Source: JAAFIP01 sp963775085 (lineage in GTDB: Bacteria > Pseudomonadota > Gammaproteobacteria > Burkholderiales > Burkholderiaceae_C). Taken from it: a DNA stretch of 64,000 nucleotides. Position 1 is the stretch's first letter. Each line of letters opens with the position of its first letter. The stretch lies in contig CAVZHO010000016.1 in the NCBI GenBank assembly GCA_963775085.1, forward strand, positions 44,826-108,825. Direction: 5' to 3'. Positions 33,083-42,361 of the stretch are shown here, one piece after another. Below the pieces are notes generated by a model. The model searched no databases and was not told where the DNA came from. It saw only the letters and a program-made list of their open reading frames with translations. A program made the translations under genes and the position numbers.

Positions 33083-34459
33083 TTACTTGGCAACAGTTTT
33101 AATGCGCTCGATCATTTCATCGACCGCTTTATCTGTCGTCCATTTTTCACTCACGACACGGTTCATGGCCTTGGCCCAGACGTTTTCGTTGTTCAGCACC
33201 GTGAACTTGTAGTTCTTGGTGAATTCAAAGTTAACGGTGCCTGCGGCGTACTGGTCACGTACCGAACGGCGGTGCGGATCGCCATCCCAGAAACTGCTGG
33301 TCTGCGCGACTTTGGTGACGGGGAACCAGCGTCCGAGCGAGCCTTCCACATACGGCGTGAGGTTTTCCTCTTGCAACAAGAAGCTCACAAACTCTTTGGC
33401 ACGGGCTTTGTTTTTGGCATCTTTGAAGACCACACCCGTTTTAACCGCTGATCGGTAGTTCATCTTGCTGCCGTCAGGTTTGCTGGGGAAGCCTGCCGTC
33501 ATGATGTTCTTCTCATAATTGGCCTTGGCAGTCGCGCGCTGCTCTGGCGTGAGCGTCTGGTTGTTCGCATCGTCCAGCCATTTGGCCGCAATCGAGATGG
33601 TGGCGTTGTGCGTCATCAAGGTCGTCTTGTTGTGGAAGGCGACGTTGTTGTCCGGGTCTTTCCAGCTGGTGGATGACGGAGGTGTGCAACCGCGTGTGTA
33701 CAGACTGGTGTAGTCATTCATGGCGGCGATCAAACCGGTGCGCACTTTGGGATCATCTACCAGCACGGCTCCGGTGTCGCTCACCATCTTCACATTGTGC
33801 GCGTCGGCAAAGGTGAGGAAGGAGAAGAAGGAATCGGTAGAGTCCACGCCCATCGGATTACCAATACCAAAGGTACGGTTGCCAGATTTGGCTCGGTGTG
33901 CCGTTTGGGCTTTGTCGCACCAGAAAGACCAGTACTCTTTCCAGGTCTTGGGGATGTCAGCTTCGCTGATGCCAGCCTCGGTCAACATATCGCGCCAGTA
34001 CTCGATATGCATGGTCTGCTGTTTGAGCGGGAAGGCGTAGTAGGCGCGGTTTTTTGTTTTGTCGTTATACAGGCTGGTGGTTTCCACCGTTTGCGGTGCA
34101 AAACGCGCACGCATCGGGTTGATCACACTGCTGATGTCTTCCAACTTGTCGTCATACGCCCATTTGGCAGTGACCTGAAAGTCAAAAGAATCGCCATAAG
34201 CCACATCGGGTGGTGTGCCAGAGTCCAGCGCGGCCACGGTTTTGGGGATCATGTCCTGGATCGGGTACTGCGAGAGTTCGATCTTGACGTTCTTGTTTTT
34301 TTCTTCGTATTTTTTAATCGCTTCAAACAAGGCCTTGTCTTCCTGCGGATAAAAGCCCTTGACCCACCAGACGGTGAGTTTTTCTTGCGCCATGGCCTGA
34401 CCTGAGGCGATCAGGCCTGCCGCAAATAATGCAGCAGAGAGTACAGATTTCAGTTTCAT
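33083..34459 (-). CDS. Sugar-binding protein of the ABC importer
   Basis: A 458-residue periplasmic solute-binding protein with a Sec signal peptide (MKLKSVLSAALFAAGLIASG, cut after AMA). It belongs to the large family that binds mono- to oligosaccharides for CUT1 importers (LTVWWVKGFYPQEDKALFEA at the mature start). It is the first transporter gene of the leftward operon, 30 bp before the first permease. Given the sugar-acid enzymes on both sides, a sugar acid or its parent sugar is the likely ligand. Confidence 0.92.
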   Translation of the reverse strand: MKLKSVLSAALFAAGLIASGQAMAQEKLTVWWVKGFYPQEDKALFEAIKKYEEKNKNVKIELSQYPIQDMIPKTVAALDSGTPPDVAYGDSFDFQVTAKWAYDDKLEDISSVINPMRARFAPQTVETTSLYNDKTKNRAYYAFPLKQQTMHIEYWRDMLTEAGISEADIPKTWKEYWSFWCDKAQTAHRAKSGNRTFGIGNPMGVDSTDSFFSFLTFADAHNVKMVSDTGAVLVDDPKVRTGLIAAMNDYTSLYTRGCTPPSSTSWKDPDNNVAFHNKTTLMTHNATISIAAKWLDDANNQTLTPEQRATAKANYEKNIMTAGFPSKPDGSKMNYRSAVKTGVVFKDAKNKARAKEFVSFLLQEENLTPYVEGSLGRWFPVTKVAQTSSFWDGDPHRRSVRDQYAAGTVNFEFTKNYKFTVLNNENVWAKAMNRVVSEKWTTDKAVDEMIERIKTVAK

Positions 34460-34505
34460 ACTACCAACTCCTTCACGTTAAAAAAATGTTCCCCAGCAAT
34501 AAAAT

Positions 34506-35471
34506 TTACTGCGCCCCGATGTTGCTGCACTCTGGCACGGGTGTGCGTAGGGGTTTGCCCGAAAAATGCAGTGCCAGGTTGTCAAAAGCCAGGTCAGCCA
34601 TCGCATTGCGCGTCTGGGTCGTGGCACTGCCGATGTGCGGCGTGAGCACCACCCTAGGGTTATTACGCAGGGCCTGCGGCACACTGGGTTCGACCTCAAA
34701 TACATCCAACCCAGCACCGGCAATCACACCACGCTCCAGCGCGTCGATCAGCGCGGCCTCATCGACCACCGAGCCGCGAGCCACGTTGATCAAATAGCCT
34801 TGCGGCCCCAGCGCCCTGAGCACATCGGCATTGATCATCTTGCGCGTGGCGGCGCCACCGGGGGTGATGACGACCAAAAAATCCACCTGCGCAGCCAGCG
34901 CGTCTACGCTGCCCACAAATGTGAACTGCTTCAATTCTGCTTTGGCAGTGCGCGCGGTGTAGCTGATGGGCATATCAAAGGCCTGTGCACGCCGTGCTAT
35001 GGTTTGGCCAATGCGCCCCATGCCGACAATCCCCAGGCGCGCGCCCGACATTTTGCGGCCGAGCGGCAGTGGGCCCTGTAACCAGGCCTCGCTGCGCACA
35101 TACTGGTCGGCTTGCACGATATTGCGCGACACCGCCAGCATGAGTGCCAGCGCCAGGTCGGCTACTTCGTCGTTGAGCACATTGGGCGTATGGGTGACCT
35201 TCGCGCCATGGGCGATGGCGGCGGGCACGTCCACGCCGTCATAACCCACGCCAAAAATCGAGATCATGCGCAGGGCAGGCAACTGCGCAATCAAGCTCGC
35301 AGGCACTTTGGATTCACCGCCACCGATGATGGCTGCAATGCTGCCTTGGATGGCGGCAAATGCCGTCGGGTCACTCTCGTGCACCCGGTCATGTACCGTG
35401 AAGGCCTGGTGCAGTTTGTCGGTCAAATATGGCGACAGTTTGGCGACTTGCAGAATATGCGGCTTGGTCAT
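34506..35471 (-). CDS. D-2-hydroxyacid dehydrogenase (2-ketogluconate/glyoxylate reductase type)
   Basis: A 321-residue NAD(P)-dependent dehydrogenase. The nucleotide-binding motif GIVGMGRIGQTIA and the catalytic triad Arg (INVARGSVVD), Glu (DVFEVEP) and His (LTPHIGSAT) are intact. Family members reduce glyoxylate, hydroxypyruvate or 2-ketogluconate. Within this sugar-acid operon, between a FadR-type regulator and the importer genes, 2-ketogluconate or a similar 2-keto sugar acid is the most probable substrate. It follows the regulator gene by 33 bp. Confidence 0.88.
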   Translation of the reverse strand: MTKPHILQVAKLSPYLTDKLHQAFTVHDRVHESDPTAFAAIQGSIAAIIGGGESKVPASLIAQLPALRMISIFGVGYDGVDVPAAIAHGAKVTHTPNVLNDEVADLALALMLAVSRNIVQADQYVRSEAWLQGPLPLGRKMSGARLGIVGMGRIGQTIARRAQAFDMPISYTARTAKAELKQFTFVGSVDALAAQVDFLVVITPGGAATRKMINADVLRALGPQGYLINVARGSVVDEAALIDALERGVIAGAGLDVFEVEPSVPQALRNNPRVVLTPHIGSATTQTRNAMADLAFDNLALHFSGKPLRTPVPECSNIGAQ

Positions 35472-35504
35472 GGTTGCAAATAAATTGGAAGGGTTAAAAA
35501 GCTC

Positions 35505-36248
35505 TCAAGCAGCCCGCAGCATGGAAGCAGGTTGGTTCAATTTAGGCAGGCGGCGGCGCGAGCCGAGCACCTGTTCGATGTCTTCATGCGCACCGTCAAT
35601 CAACACCACAATGGCACGCTCTGCCCGCGCCGGGTTGCGTGCAATGACAGCATCCAGTACCTCGCGGTGCAACGGCAAGGAGTTGCGCGTACCGTCTTTG
35701 CGGCTGGTGGAGATTTCAAAACTGGTACGCAGCAGGGCACTGAGCGCTTTACTCATTTGCACCAGCATGCGGTTGCGGCAGGCCTTGAGCAAGCCTTGGT
35801 GAAAGCGCAAATCAAAGGTCACGTAGTCGCCGCCCTCTTCCACCGCGCGCCGCATGCCCGCATAGGCGGCTTCGATCTCGGCAATGTCTTGCACTGTGGC
35901 GCGCTCAGCCGCCAGGCGCACGGCGGCGGGCTCCACCACGCGGCGCAGGTCTTGCAGGTCGCGCAAAAACTCGGGTGTAAGCCCCGCTTTGGCGTGCCAG
36001 GTAATCACATCGGGGTCAAACCAGTTCCAGGCGTCAGACGCCAGCACGCGCGTGCCCACCTTGGGCCCGGTGCTGACCAATCCCTTGGCTATCAAAGACT
36101 TGACCGCCTCACGCACCACCGTGCGGCTCACGCCCAGCTCGGTGCACAGCACGGGCTCGGGCGGTAGACTGGCACCCACGGCATACTGGCCTGAGACGAT
36201 GGCTTCGCCCAGCAGGTCAACGGTATTGCCGTGTACGTTTTTGATCAT
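35505..36248 (-). CDS. FadR/GntR-family transcriptional regulator
   Basis: A 247-residue regulator with an N-terminal winged helix-turn-helix (LCTELGVSRTVVREAVKSLIAKGLV) and a C-terminal FCD ligand-binding domain, whose metal-binding His residues are suggested by TFDLRFHQGLL and LPLHREVLDAV. I took the ATG at 36248; a TTG nine codons upstream (36275) is possible. The gene is divergent from the sugar-acid dehydratase operon, and a palindrome fitting this family lies at 36277-36293 in the shared control region. It probably represses both operons until a sugar acid or its 2-keto-3-deoxy derivative binds. Confidence 0.9.
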   Translation of the reverse strand: MIKNVHGNTVDLLGEAIVSGQYAVGASLPPEPVLCTELGVSRTVVREAVKSLIAKGLVSTGPKVGTRVLASDAWNWFDPDVITWHAKAGLTPEFLRDLQDLRRVVEPAAVRLAAERATVQDIAEIEAAYAGMRRAVEEGGDYVTFDLRFHQGLLKACRNRMLVQMSKALSALLRTSFEISTSRKDGTRNSLPLHREVLDAVIARNPARAERAIVVLIDGAHEDIEQVLGSRRRLPKLNQPASMLRAA

Positions 36249-36276
36249 GGTTTGTACGGATGGGTAAGCGCCCAAT

Positions 36277-36293
36277 GGTATGACGATAATACC
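36277..36293. promoter_or_regulatory. Candidate operator of the FadR-type regulator
   Basis: Inverted repeat GGTAT-N7-ATACC between the regulator gene and the divergent dehydratase operon. Its place and symmetry suit a FadR-family site, though the spacing is longer than the common TGGTNNNACCA-like arrangement. Not tested. Confidence 0.45.
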
Positions 36294-36380
36294 TTATACA
36301 AGCTAGGATTTACCCGCATGATTGAGTCCGTTAGCTACCATGGCGACATGACATCATCACTCCCAGACAAGGACAACCAT

Positions 36381-38111
36381 ATGACCACCAAGAAAAAACC
36401 CGAAGACCTGCGCAGCCAACAATGGTTTGGCCGCCAGGACCGCGACGGCTTTGCCTACCGCAGCTGGGTCAAGGGCAAGGGCGTGCCGCATGACCAGTTT
36501 GATGGCCGCCCGGTGATTGGCATTTGCAACACCTTCAGCGAGCTCACGCCCTGCAACAGCCACTTTCGCACGCTGGCCGAGCAGGTGAAGATTGGCGTGT
36601 ACGAGGCGGGTGGTTTTCCGCTGGAATTCCCCGTGATGAGCCTGGGCGAAACACTGCTGCGTCCCACCGCCATGCTGTACCGCAACCTGGCCAGCATGGA
36701 CGTAGAAGAGAGCATTCGCGGCAACCCGATAGACGGCGTGGTGCTGCTGATGGGCTGCGACAAAACCACGCCCTCCCTGGTGATGGGCGCGGCCAGCGTC
36801 GATTTGCCCACCATCGGCGTGAGTGGCGGCCCGATGCTGAGCGGCAAATGGCGCGGCCAGGAGCTGGGCAGCGGCACGGGCGTGTGGAGCATGAGCGAGC
36901 AGGTGCGCGCAGGCACCCTCAAGCTGGCGGACTTTTTTGAAGCCGAGAGTTGCATGCACCGCAGCCACGGCCACTGCATGACCATGGGCACCGCCAGCAC
37001 CATGGCCAGTATGGTTGAAGCCCTGGGCATTGGCCTGCCGGGTAACGCGGCCTACCCCGCCGTGGATGGCAGGCGCAATGTGCTGGCCCGCATGGCTGGG
37101 CGACGCATTGTAGACATGGTGCATGAAGACCTGGTGCTGTCCAAAATTTTGCAGCGCGAAGCCTTTGAAAATGCCATCAAGACCTTGGCTGCCATTGGCG
37201 GCTCGACCAATGCCGTGATCCACCTGCTGGCGATTGCCGGCCGCGTGGGCATTGATCTGAAACTGGAAGACTTTGACCGTCTAGCCTCTGAGCTACCCTG
37301 CTTGGTGAACCTGCAGCCCAGCGGCAAATACCTGATGGAAGATTTTTGCTACGCCGGGGGTCTGCCGGTGGTGATGAAAGAGATTGCCCACCTGCTGCAC
37401 ACCAGCCACATCACCGCCAGCGGCAAAACCATAGGCGAGAACATAGCGGACGCGCAAAACTACAACACGGACGTGATCAAGCCGTTCAAGGAGCCGTTCA
37501 AGCCCAACGCCGGCATTGCCGTGCTGCGCGGCAACCTGGCCCCGCGCGGCGCGGTAATCAAGCCCAGCGCGGCCACGCCCGAGCTGATGGTGCACAAGGG
37601 CCGCGCAGTGGTGTTTGAAGATATTGAAGACTTCCACAAGCGCATTGACGATGAAAGCCTGGACATTGACGAGCACTGCGTGATGGTGCTGAAAAACTGC
37701 GGCCCCAAGGGCTACCCCGGCATGGCCGAGGTGGGCAATATGCCGCTGCCGCCCAAGGTGTTGCGCAAGGGCATTACCGACATGGTGCGCATCAGCGATG
37801 CGCGTATGAGTGGCACCGCCTACGGCACCACTGTGCTGCACACCGCACCCGAGGCGGCTGCGGGCGGGCCGCTGGCGATTGTGCAAAACGGTGACATCGT
37901 CGAGCTCAACGTACCCAAGCGCCTGCTGCATCTGCATATCAGCGACGAGGAAATGGCGCGCCGCCTGAAAGCGTGGGTAGCACCTAAACCACCCATGGAT
38001 TCTGGCTACTGGAAGTTGTACATCGACAATGTGAACCAGGCAGACGAAGGCGTGGACTTGCAGTTTCTACGCGGCAAACGCGGCAGCAAGGTACCGCGCG
38101 ATAACCATTAA
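36381..38111 (+). CDS. IlvD/Edd-family sugar-acid dehydratase (arabinonate/xylonate type)
   Basis: A 576-residue iron-sulfur dehydratase that would turn an aldonic acid into its 2-keto-3-deoxy derivative. Cluster and active-site residues are visible: C49 (GICNTFSE), C126 and K128 (GCDKTTPS), and C199 (RSHGHCMTMGTAST). The protein is closer to the sugar-acid dehydratases (L-arabinonate, D-xylonate, D-fuconate) than to IlvD of branched-chain amino acid synthesis, judging from its length and the SGGPMLSGKW region. The ATG at 36381 is used; an upstream in-frame start would run into the regulatory region. Two kinases for 2-keto-3-deoxy sugar acids follow in the same operon, which fits the proposed reaction. 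Confidence 0.88.
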   Translation: MTTKKKPEDLRSQQWFGRQDRDGFAYRSWVKGKGVPHDQFDGRPVIGICNTFSELTPCNSHFRTLAEQVKIGVYEAGGFPLEFPVMSLGETLLRPTAMLYRNLASMDVEESIRGNPIDGVVLLMGCDKTTPSLVMGAASVDLPTIGVSGGPMLSGKWRGQELGSGTGVWSMSEQVRAGTLKLADFFEAESCMHRSHGHCMTMGTASTMASMVEALGIGLPGNAAYPAVDGRRNVLARMAGRRIVDMVHEDLVLSKILQREAFENAIKTLAAIGGSTNAVIHLLAIAGRVGIDLKLEDFDRLASELPCLVNLQPSGKYLMEDFCYAGGLPVVMKEIAHLLHTSHITASGKTIGENIADAQNYNTDVIKPFKEPFKPNAGIAVLRGNLAPRGAVIKPSAATPELMVHKGRAVVFEDIEDFHKRIDDESLDIDEHCVMVLKNCGPKGYPGMAEVGNMPLPPKVLRKGITDMVRISDARMSGTAYGTTVLHTAPEAAAGGPLAIVQNGDIVELNVPKRLLHLHISDEEMARRLKAWVAPKPPMDSGYWKLYIDNVNQADEGVDLQFLRGKRGSKVPRDNH

Positions 38112-38139
38112 ATAATTGACTCCACAGTGCCACCACGCT

Positions 38140-39069
38140 ATGGATAAGCAATACGATATCGTCGCCATGGGCGAGGCGATGGTGGAGTTCAACCAGACTA
38201 TGCCGGGCCAGTCGCACTACCTGCAGGGCTTTGGTGGAGATACCAGCAATGCCATCATCGCGGCGGCGCGTGCGGGTGCGCGGTGCAGCTATGTGACTGC
38301 CGTGGGGAACGATAGTTTTGGCCATGATTTGCTACGTTTATGGCGTGAAAGCAATATAAATATAGCGCAAGCAGCTATTGATACAGTAGCGCCTACGGGC
38401 ATCTACTTTGTCACCCATGGCGCAACAGGGCATGAGTTTAGCTACCGCCGCACGGGCTCGGCAGCGGCGTTGATGACGCTCAACGCGGTGCAACGCCAGG
38501 CCATTACCTCCACCAAAATACTGCATCTCTCAGGCATCTCGCTCGCCATTTCGCCCCATGCGCAAGCGCAATGCATGGAAGCGATTGACCTTGCCAAAGC
38601 AGCAGGGGCGCAGATCAGTTTTGACTCCAACCTGCGGCTCAAGCTGTGGAGCCTGGAAGACGCACGCGCAGCCATGCTGCCCGTGATTGCGCGGGCGGAT
38701 ATCTTCTTGCCCAGCCTTGACGACGTGGTAGCCCTGAGCGACTTGAGCGAGCCGCAAGCCATTGTGGACTGGTGTCACCAACTGGGAGCCAAAGCGGTAT
38801 TCCTCAAACTGGGCGCGGGCGGAGTGCTGGTAAGCCACCACGGCCAGCGCACGCATCTGCCTGCCCACGCGGTGCAGGCCGTTGATGCCACGGGCGCGGG
38901 CGACTGCTTTGCGGGCAACCTGCTGGCCCGCCTGTGCGCGGGTGACAGCATGTTGCAAGCCGCCCGTTACGCCAATGCCGCTGCCGCGCTGGCGGTACAG
39001 GGCTTTGGTGCCGTAGCGCCACTACCCAAGCTGACGGAAGTGCAGGCGCTGATGACAAGCGCGCCATAA
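38140..39069 (+). CDS. kdgK: 2-dehydro-3-deoxygluconokinase (PfkB family)
   Basis: A 309-residue ribokinase-type kinase that would phosphorylate 2-keto-3-deoxygluconate at O6 to give KDPG. PfkB signatures: GGDTSNAIIAAARAG near the start and VDATGAGDCFAGN with the catalytic Asp near the end. The ATG at 38140 lies 28 bp after the dehydratase stop. Codons around residues 72-85 (bases 38353-38393) resemble an interspersed repeat seen between genes in this window, without changing the length expected for the family. No KDPG aldolase gene is close by. Confidence 0.88.
   Translation: MDKQYDIVAMGEAMVEFNQTMPGQSHYLQGFGGDTSNAIIAAARAGARCSYVTAVGNDSFGHDLLRLWRESNINIAQAAIDTVAPTGIYFVTHGATGHEFSYRRTGSAAALMTLNAVQRQAITSTKILHLSGISLAISPHAQAQCMEAIDLAKAAGAQISFDSNLRLKLWSLEDARAAMLPVIARADIFLPSLDDVVALSDLSEPQAIVDWCHQLGAKAVFLKLGAGGVLVSHHGQRTHLPAHAVQAVDATGAGDCFAGNLLARLCAGDSMLQAARYANAAAALAVQGFGAVAPLPKLTEVQALMTSAP
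38353..38393 (+). repeat. Interspersed-element-like sequence inside kdgK
   Basis: ATATAGCGCAAGCAGCTATT followed by ...AGTAGCGC matches the intergenic copy at 27718-27755 over its core. It is read in frame as NINIAQAAIDTVA. Confidence 0.5.
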
Positions 39070-39076
39070 TAGGCCC

Positions 39077-39988
39077 ATGGTCAAACTCAAAGACAGCCCC
39101 TTTATCGCCGTGGACTGGGGCACCTCCTCCTTTCGCGCTGCCTTGCTTGCACCAGACGGCGAAATTCTGGACGAGCTGGCCGAACCGCGCGGCATATTGA
39201 GCTTCAAGAAGGGCGAATTTGCTAGCTATTTGATAGCTACTTGCGCACGTTTCACTAAAGCGGGTGCCCAGTTTTATCTGTTATCTGGCATGGTGGGCAG
39301 CAAAGACGGCCTGGCCGAGGTGCCCTACTGCCCCTGCCCAGCCAGTGCGGGCCATTTAGCGCTGATGGTGGGCTGGGCCGTCAAAGACCGCGTGGCCATC
39401 GTGCCCGGCGTGCGCAGCGAGTTTTTTGATGTGATGCGCGGCGAGGAAACCCAGGTGTTTGGTGCCGCCGCCGTGCTGGGCATCCAAGACGCGCTGATGG
39501 TGCTGCCTGGCACGCACAGCAAATGGGTGGATCTGGAGGCTGGTGCCATCACAGGGTTTAGAACCTTTATGACGGGGGAGTTTTACAGCCTGCTGTCCCA
39601 GCACTCCATTCTGGCTAAAAATCTGCCCCCACCCGATGCACCACCCGCCGCACTGGACAAAGAGGCGTTTTTGCAAGGCATTGAATTTGCGGCGGATTGC
39701 GAAAGCCTGATGAACAGCGCCTTCAGTGTGCGCGTGAAATCATTGTTTAACCAACTCAACCCACAGCAGGCTGCGAGTTATTTGTCGGGCTTGGTGATTG
39801 GCGATGAGCTGATATCCATGCAAATGGGGCCGGGCGCGCAGGTGGTGGTGGTGGGTACGCAAGCGCTGACCGAGCGCTATTTGCTCGCACTGGAGCATTT
39901 GCAAGTAGAGGCGCGGGGTCTGGGCACTCAGGCTGCTTGGTCGGGCTTGCACAGCATCTATACCCAGTTGGCTATCCATAGCGCCTGA
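39077..39988 (+). CDS. dgoK: 2-dehydro-3-deoxygalactonokinase
   Basis: A 303-residue kinase of the DgoK family (ASKHA fold). Family marks are the phosphate loop AVDWGTSSFRAALL at the start, the LLSGMVGSKDGLAEVPY motif and LPGTHSKWV. It would phosphorylate 2-keto-3-deoxygalactonate. It lies 7 bp after kdgK, giving two kinases that accept C4-epimeric 2-keto-3-deoxy acids in one operon. Bases 39221-39248 carry a copy of the interspersed element core, read in frame (ASYLIATCAR). A matching aldolase (dgoA) is not present in the window. Confidence 0.9.
   Translation: MVKLKDSPFIAVDWGTSSFRAALLAPDGEILDELAEPRGILSFKKGEFASYLIATCARFTKAGAQFYLLSGMVGSKDGLAEVPYCPCPASAGHLALMVGWAVKDRVAIVPGVRSEFFDVMRGEETQVFGAAAVLGIQDALMVLPGTHSKWVDLEAGAITGFRTFMTGEFYSLLSQHSILAKNLPPPDAPPAALDKEAFLQGIEFAADCESLMNSAFSVRVKSLFNQLNPQQAASYLSGLVIGDELISMQMGPGAQVVVVGTQALTERYLLALEHLQVEARGLGTQAAWSGLHSIYTQLAIHSA
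39221..39248 (-). repeat. Interspersed-element-like sequence inside dgoK
   Basis: The reverse complement reads GTGCGCAAGTAGCTATCAAA and TAGCTAGC, the same pattern as at 27718 and 38353. Confidence 0.5.
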
Positions 39989-39999
39989 CCTCTCCCAAT

Positions 40000-40056
40000 A
40001 TGCTACATATTTAATAGCTATTAACGTCCTATCGACAAGGACTACATCACTATTTA
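40000..40056 (+). repeat. Interspersed AGCTGCTTACG element between dgoK and allG
   Basis: TGCTACATATTTAATAGCTA, TTAACGTCCT and GACAAGGACTACATCAC follow the full consensus. It fills the gap between the two convergent genes and overlaps the last codons of the DUF1116 gene. Confidence 0.7.
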
Positions 40057-41507
40057 GTCGTCAAAATGAGCGCTGCTGTTGCCGTAAGCGCCTGTGTGTA
40101 GCATTCCATCGGCACCCGCACAATACCTGCGCCAATTTGCCCAACCCCCGCATCACGGTGCGCTATGCCCGTGGTCACGACCGGGCGGATGCCGGTGTCT
40201 ACGACCTTGCGCACATCGATGCCACAGGGCGCACCGGCAAAGTCCAAAGCGGGCAGGCTGAGCGAAGGGTTTTTCGTGACAGTGATCTCATACATTTCGC
40301 GGCTGTAGCGCACCGCGTCTTCCACGCTGCCACCCGCCAGCAGGGTAAGCGCGGGCGACGCTGCAAACGAGCAGCCACCAAAGCCAGCCGTCTCGGTGAT
40401 GGCGCTGTCGCCAATGTCGGGGCAGGCATCCGCCTGTTTGAAACCGGGGAAGAACAGGCCCTGCGGCAAATCGGATGCTGCCGTAAACCATTGCTTGCCC
40501 ATGCCGCTGATGCGCAGGCCGGTCTGTGTGCCGTTGCGCGCCGTGGCCGTGACCACCGTGCTGTAGGGCACGCCGTGGGCGGCATCCATGGTGGCTTTGC
40601 AGGCGGCCATGGAATAGTTGAGATAGAACTGCGAGGTCTTGGCCACGAAGTCCAGGGTTTGGTGTACATGGTCCTGGATGAGCTTGGCCTGCGCGGCCAG
40701 TGGCACGGCCAGTGCCATGAAGAACAAAGCGGTAGAGGCGGCGTTTCGGCTGTGTACCTCGTCGCCCATGAGCAGGGCTTGCGAGCCGATGGCTTTGAGG
40801 TCAATGCCGCCGGTTCTATCGAAGTTATGCCGCACTGCGGCTTTGAGGGTGGGTGCCAGCACCGCCTCAAACCACTTGAGGCGCGCCAGCACGTCGGGCC
40901 CGTTCGCTCCAAAGCGCAGGCAGCGGCCAATGCCTTCGTTGATGTTCGTGTAGGCCACGTTGCCATGGGTTGCATCGCGCACCTGGATGAGCGGCATGGA
41001 CGCGCTGATGATGCCGGTCATGGGGCCCACCGCAAAGAAGTCGTGGCACTGGGCAAAGGTGATCTCGCCGCGCGCCAGCATTTTCTCGGCCTGCCCAGGC
41101 GTAGTGGCCCAGCCCTCGTACAGCACCGCGCCGATCATCGCGCCGTGCATGGGGCCGCACATGTCTTGCCAAGCTACGGGCGGGCCTGCGTGCAGCAGCA
41201 GGCGCGCGCCTTTCATCTCGGGCCACACACCGTCGGCGCGCAGGGCAATGTCTTCCCACATCGGGCGGGCGTGGATGATGCGCTGGGTAGCGGTATGGTT
41301 AGCCGCCTCAATGCGCGGGTCACCCATCAATTGGGCTAGCTGCCAGGCCAAGGAAGGATCGGCATTGCCCGGAGGTTGCCACTGCACATGCGTGAGCGTA
41401 CCACCGTGGGCGGTGACGCTGTGGTTAAAACCGTCCAGGCCGATGTTGAGCACGGCGGGTGCGTGGGTAAGCAGGGTATTGCTGTGCAGGGGGTTGTTCT
41501 GTGTCAT
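40050..41507 (-). CDS. allG: Oxamate carbamoyltransferase subunit, DUF1116 (YlbE/AllG)
   Basis: A 485-residue DUF1116 protein. In E. coli the homologue YlbE (AllG), with FdrA (AllF) and YlbF (AllH), is reported to form the oxamate carbamoyltransferase that converts oxalurate and phosphate to oxamate and carbamoyl phosphate. Family motifs include MHGAMIGAVLYEGWA, GPMTGIISASMP and NINEGIGRCLRFGANG. It is the last gene of a four-gene leftward group and overlaps allH by 4 bp (ATGA at 41504-41507). No signal peptide; cytoplasmic. The identification with AllG follows from family and context together. Confidence 0.85.
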   Translation of the reverse strand: MTQNNPLHSNTLLTHAPAVLNIGLDGFNHSVTAHGGTLTHVQWQPPGNADPSLAWQLAQLMGDPRIEAANHTATQRIIHARPMWEDIALRADGVWPEMKGARLLLHAGPPVAWQDMCGPMHGAMIGAVLYEGWATTPGQAEKMLARGEITFAQCHDFFAVGPMTGIISASMPLIQVRDATHGNVAYTNINEGIGRCLRFGANGPDVLARLKWFEAVLAPTLKAAVRHNFDRTGGIDLKAIGSQALLMGDEVHSRNAASTALFFMALAVPLAAQAKLIQDHVHQTLDFVAKTSQFYLNYSMAACKATMDAAHGVPYSTVVTATARNGTQTGLRISGMGKQWFTAASDLPQGLFFPGFKQADACPDIGDSAITETAGFGGCSFAASPALTLLAGGSVEDAVRYSREMYEITVTKNPSLSLPALDFAGAPCGIDVRKVVDTGIRPVVTTGIAHRDAGVGQIGAGIVRVPMECYTQALTATAALILTTK

Positions 41508-42217
41508 AGCGGGAGGTCCTGGGTTGAATCGGATGGGGTCGTCGTCAGCGCCAGCAGCAGCCCGGCCAGCATGTCAGCGCCTGAGGTTGCGCCCAGGCGC
41601 AGCAGTTGCGTGGTAGCAGCCTCTATCGTGGGTGGATGCTTACTCTGGAGTGCGGCCAGCAGTTGGTGCAACACGCTGTAGCTGGCACCCTGCATTAAAT
41701 CGTCCAGCAAGGCCGCGCTGATGACATTGGTGGACACGGCGGCGGCTGCGCGGATGCGGCTGCGCAAACCTGGCATGGCACTGCACCACTGCGTGCGCGG
41801 GGCAAGGTGCAGGGCAAACATGATGCCGCCCACGCAATCATCCCCACTGGGGGTGAGGCCATGGCCCAAGCCCAGCACACGCAGGGCTGCTGCTTCAAAC
41901 GCCGCTAGATCGTTAGCTAGAAGTGCAGTGCGGATGGCATCAAACCGGCCTTGCGCATGGTTGAGCGGGAAGGGCAAGGCCTGGCCCGTGAGCCAGATCA
42001 GCAGGCCTTTGCATTGGGTGCGCGACAACTGGGCCAGGCAGATAGTCGCACCCGTCTGCAAACGCACCGGGTTGCAATGCAGCTCCGGCGGTTGCCAAGG
42101 ACGATGGCCGTTGCGCGGGTGATCGGTGACGGCATCATCACCCAGCCAGACAATATCGCCGCCCCTGTAGGCGTAGGCGGTGGACTCAAAGCCTGTGACT
42201 TTTAGGGTCTGTAGCAT
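41504..42217 (-). CDS. allH: Oxamate carbamoyltransferase subunit, DUF2877 (YlbF/AllH)
   Basis: A 237-residue DUF2877 protein with the family hallmark GLGHGLTPSGDDCVGGIMFAL at about residues 116-136. Its E. coli counterpart YlbF (AllH) is the third subunit of oxamate carbamoyltransferase. It overlaps allG by 4 bp and lies 144 bp after the carbamate kinase gene; that gap holds no gene. The length is slightly below the E. coli protein (about 270 residues). Confidence 0.83.
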   Translation of the reverse strand: MLQTLKVTGFESTAYAYRGGDIVWLGDDAVTDHPRNGHRPWQPPELHCNPVRLQTGATICLAQLSRTQCKGLLIWLTGQALPFPLNHAQGRFDAIRTALLANDLAAFEAAALRVLGLGHGLTPSGDDCVGGIMFALHLAPRTQWCSAMPGLRSRIRAAAAVSTNVISAALLDDLMQGASYSVLHQLLAALQSKHPPTIEAATTQLLRLGATSGADMLAGLLLALTTTPSDSTQDLPL

Positions 42218-42361
42218 GCTATGGAGCGCGGTTATTTACAGCGCGGACAGGTTTGCGTTCGCCCGCGTAGGTCTTGGCTGTGCCCGCCCCGGCACTTGGC
42301 GTGGACGGCTCCCGTACAAAACAAGGCGCGCGATGAATAGACATCAACACAGGGAGAAACA

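Noticed and set aside
36231..36380. Longer start for the sugar-acid dehydratase
   Set aside because: It would begin inside the divergent regulator gene and cross the operator; the ATG at 36381 fits the family start.
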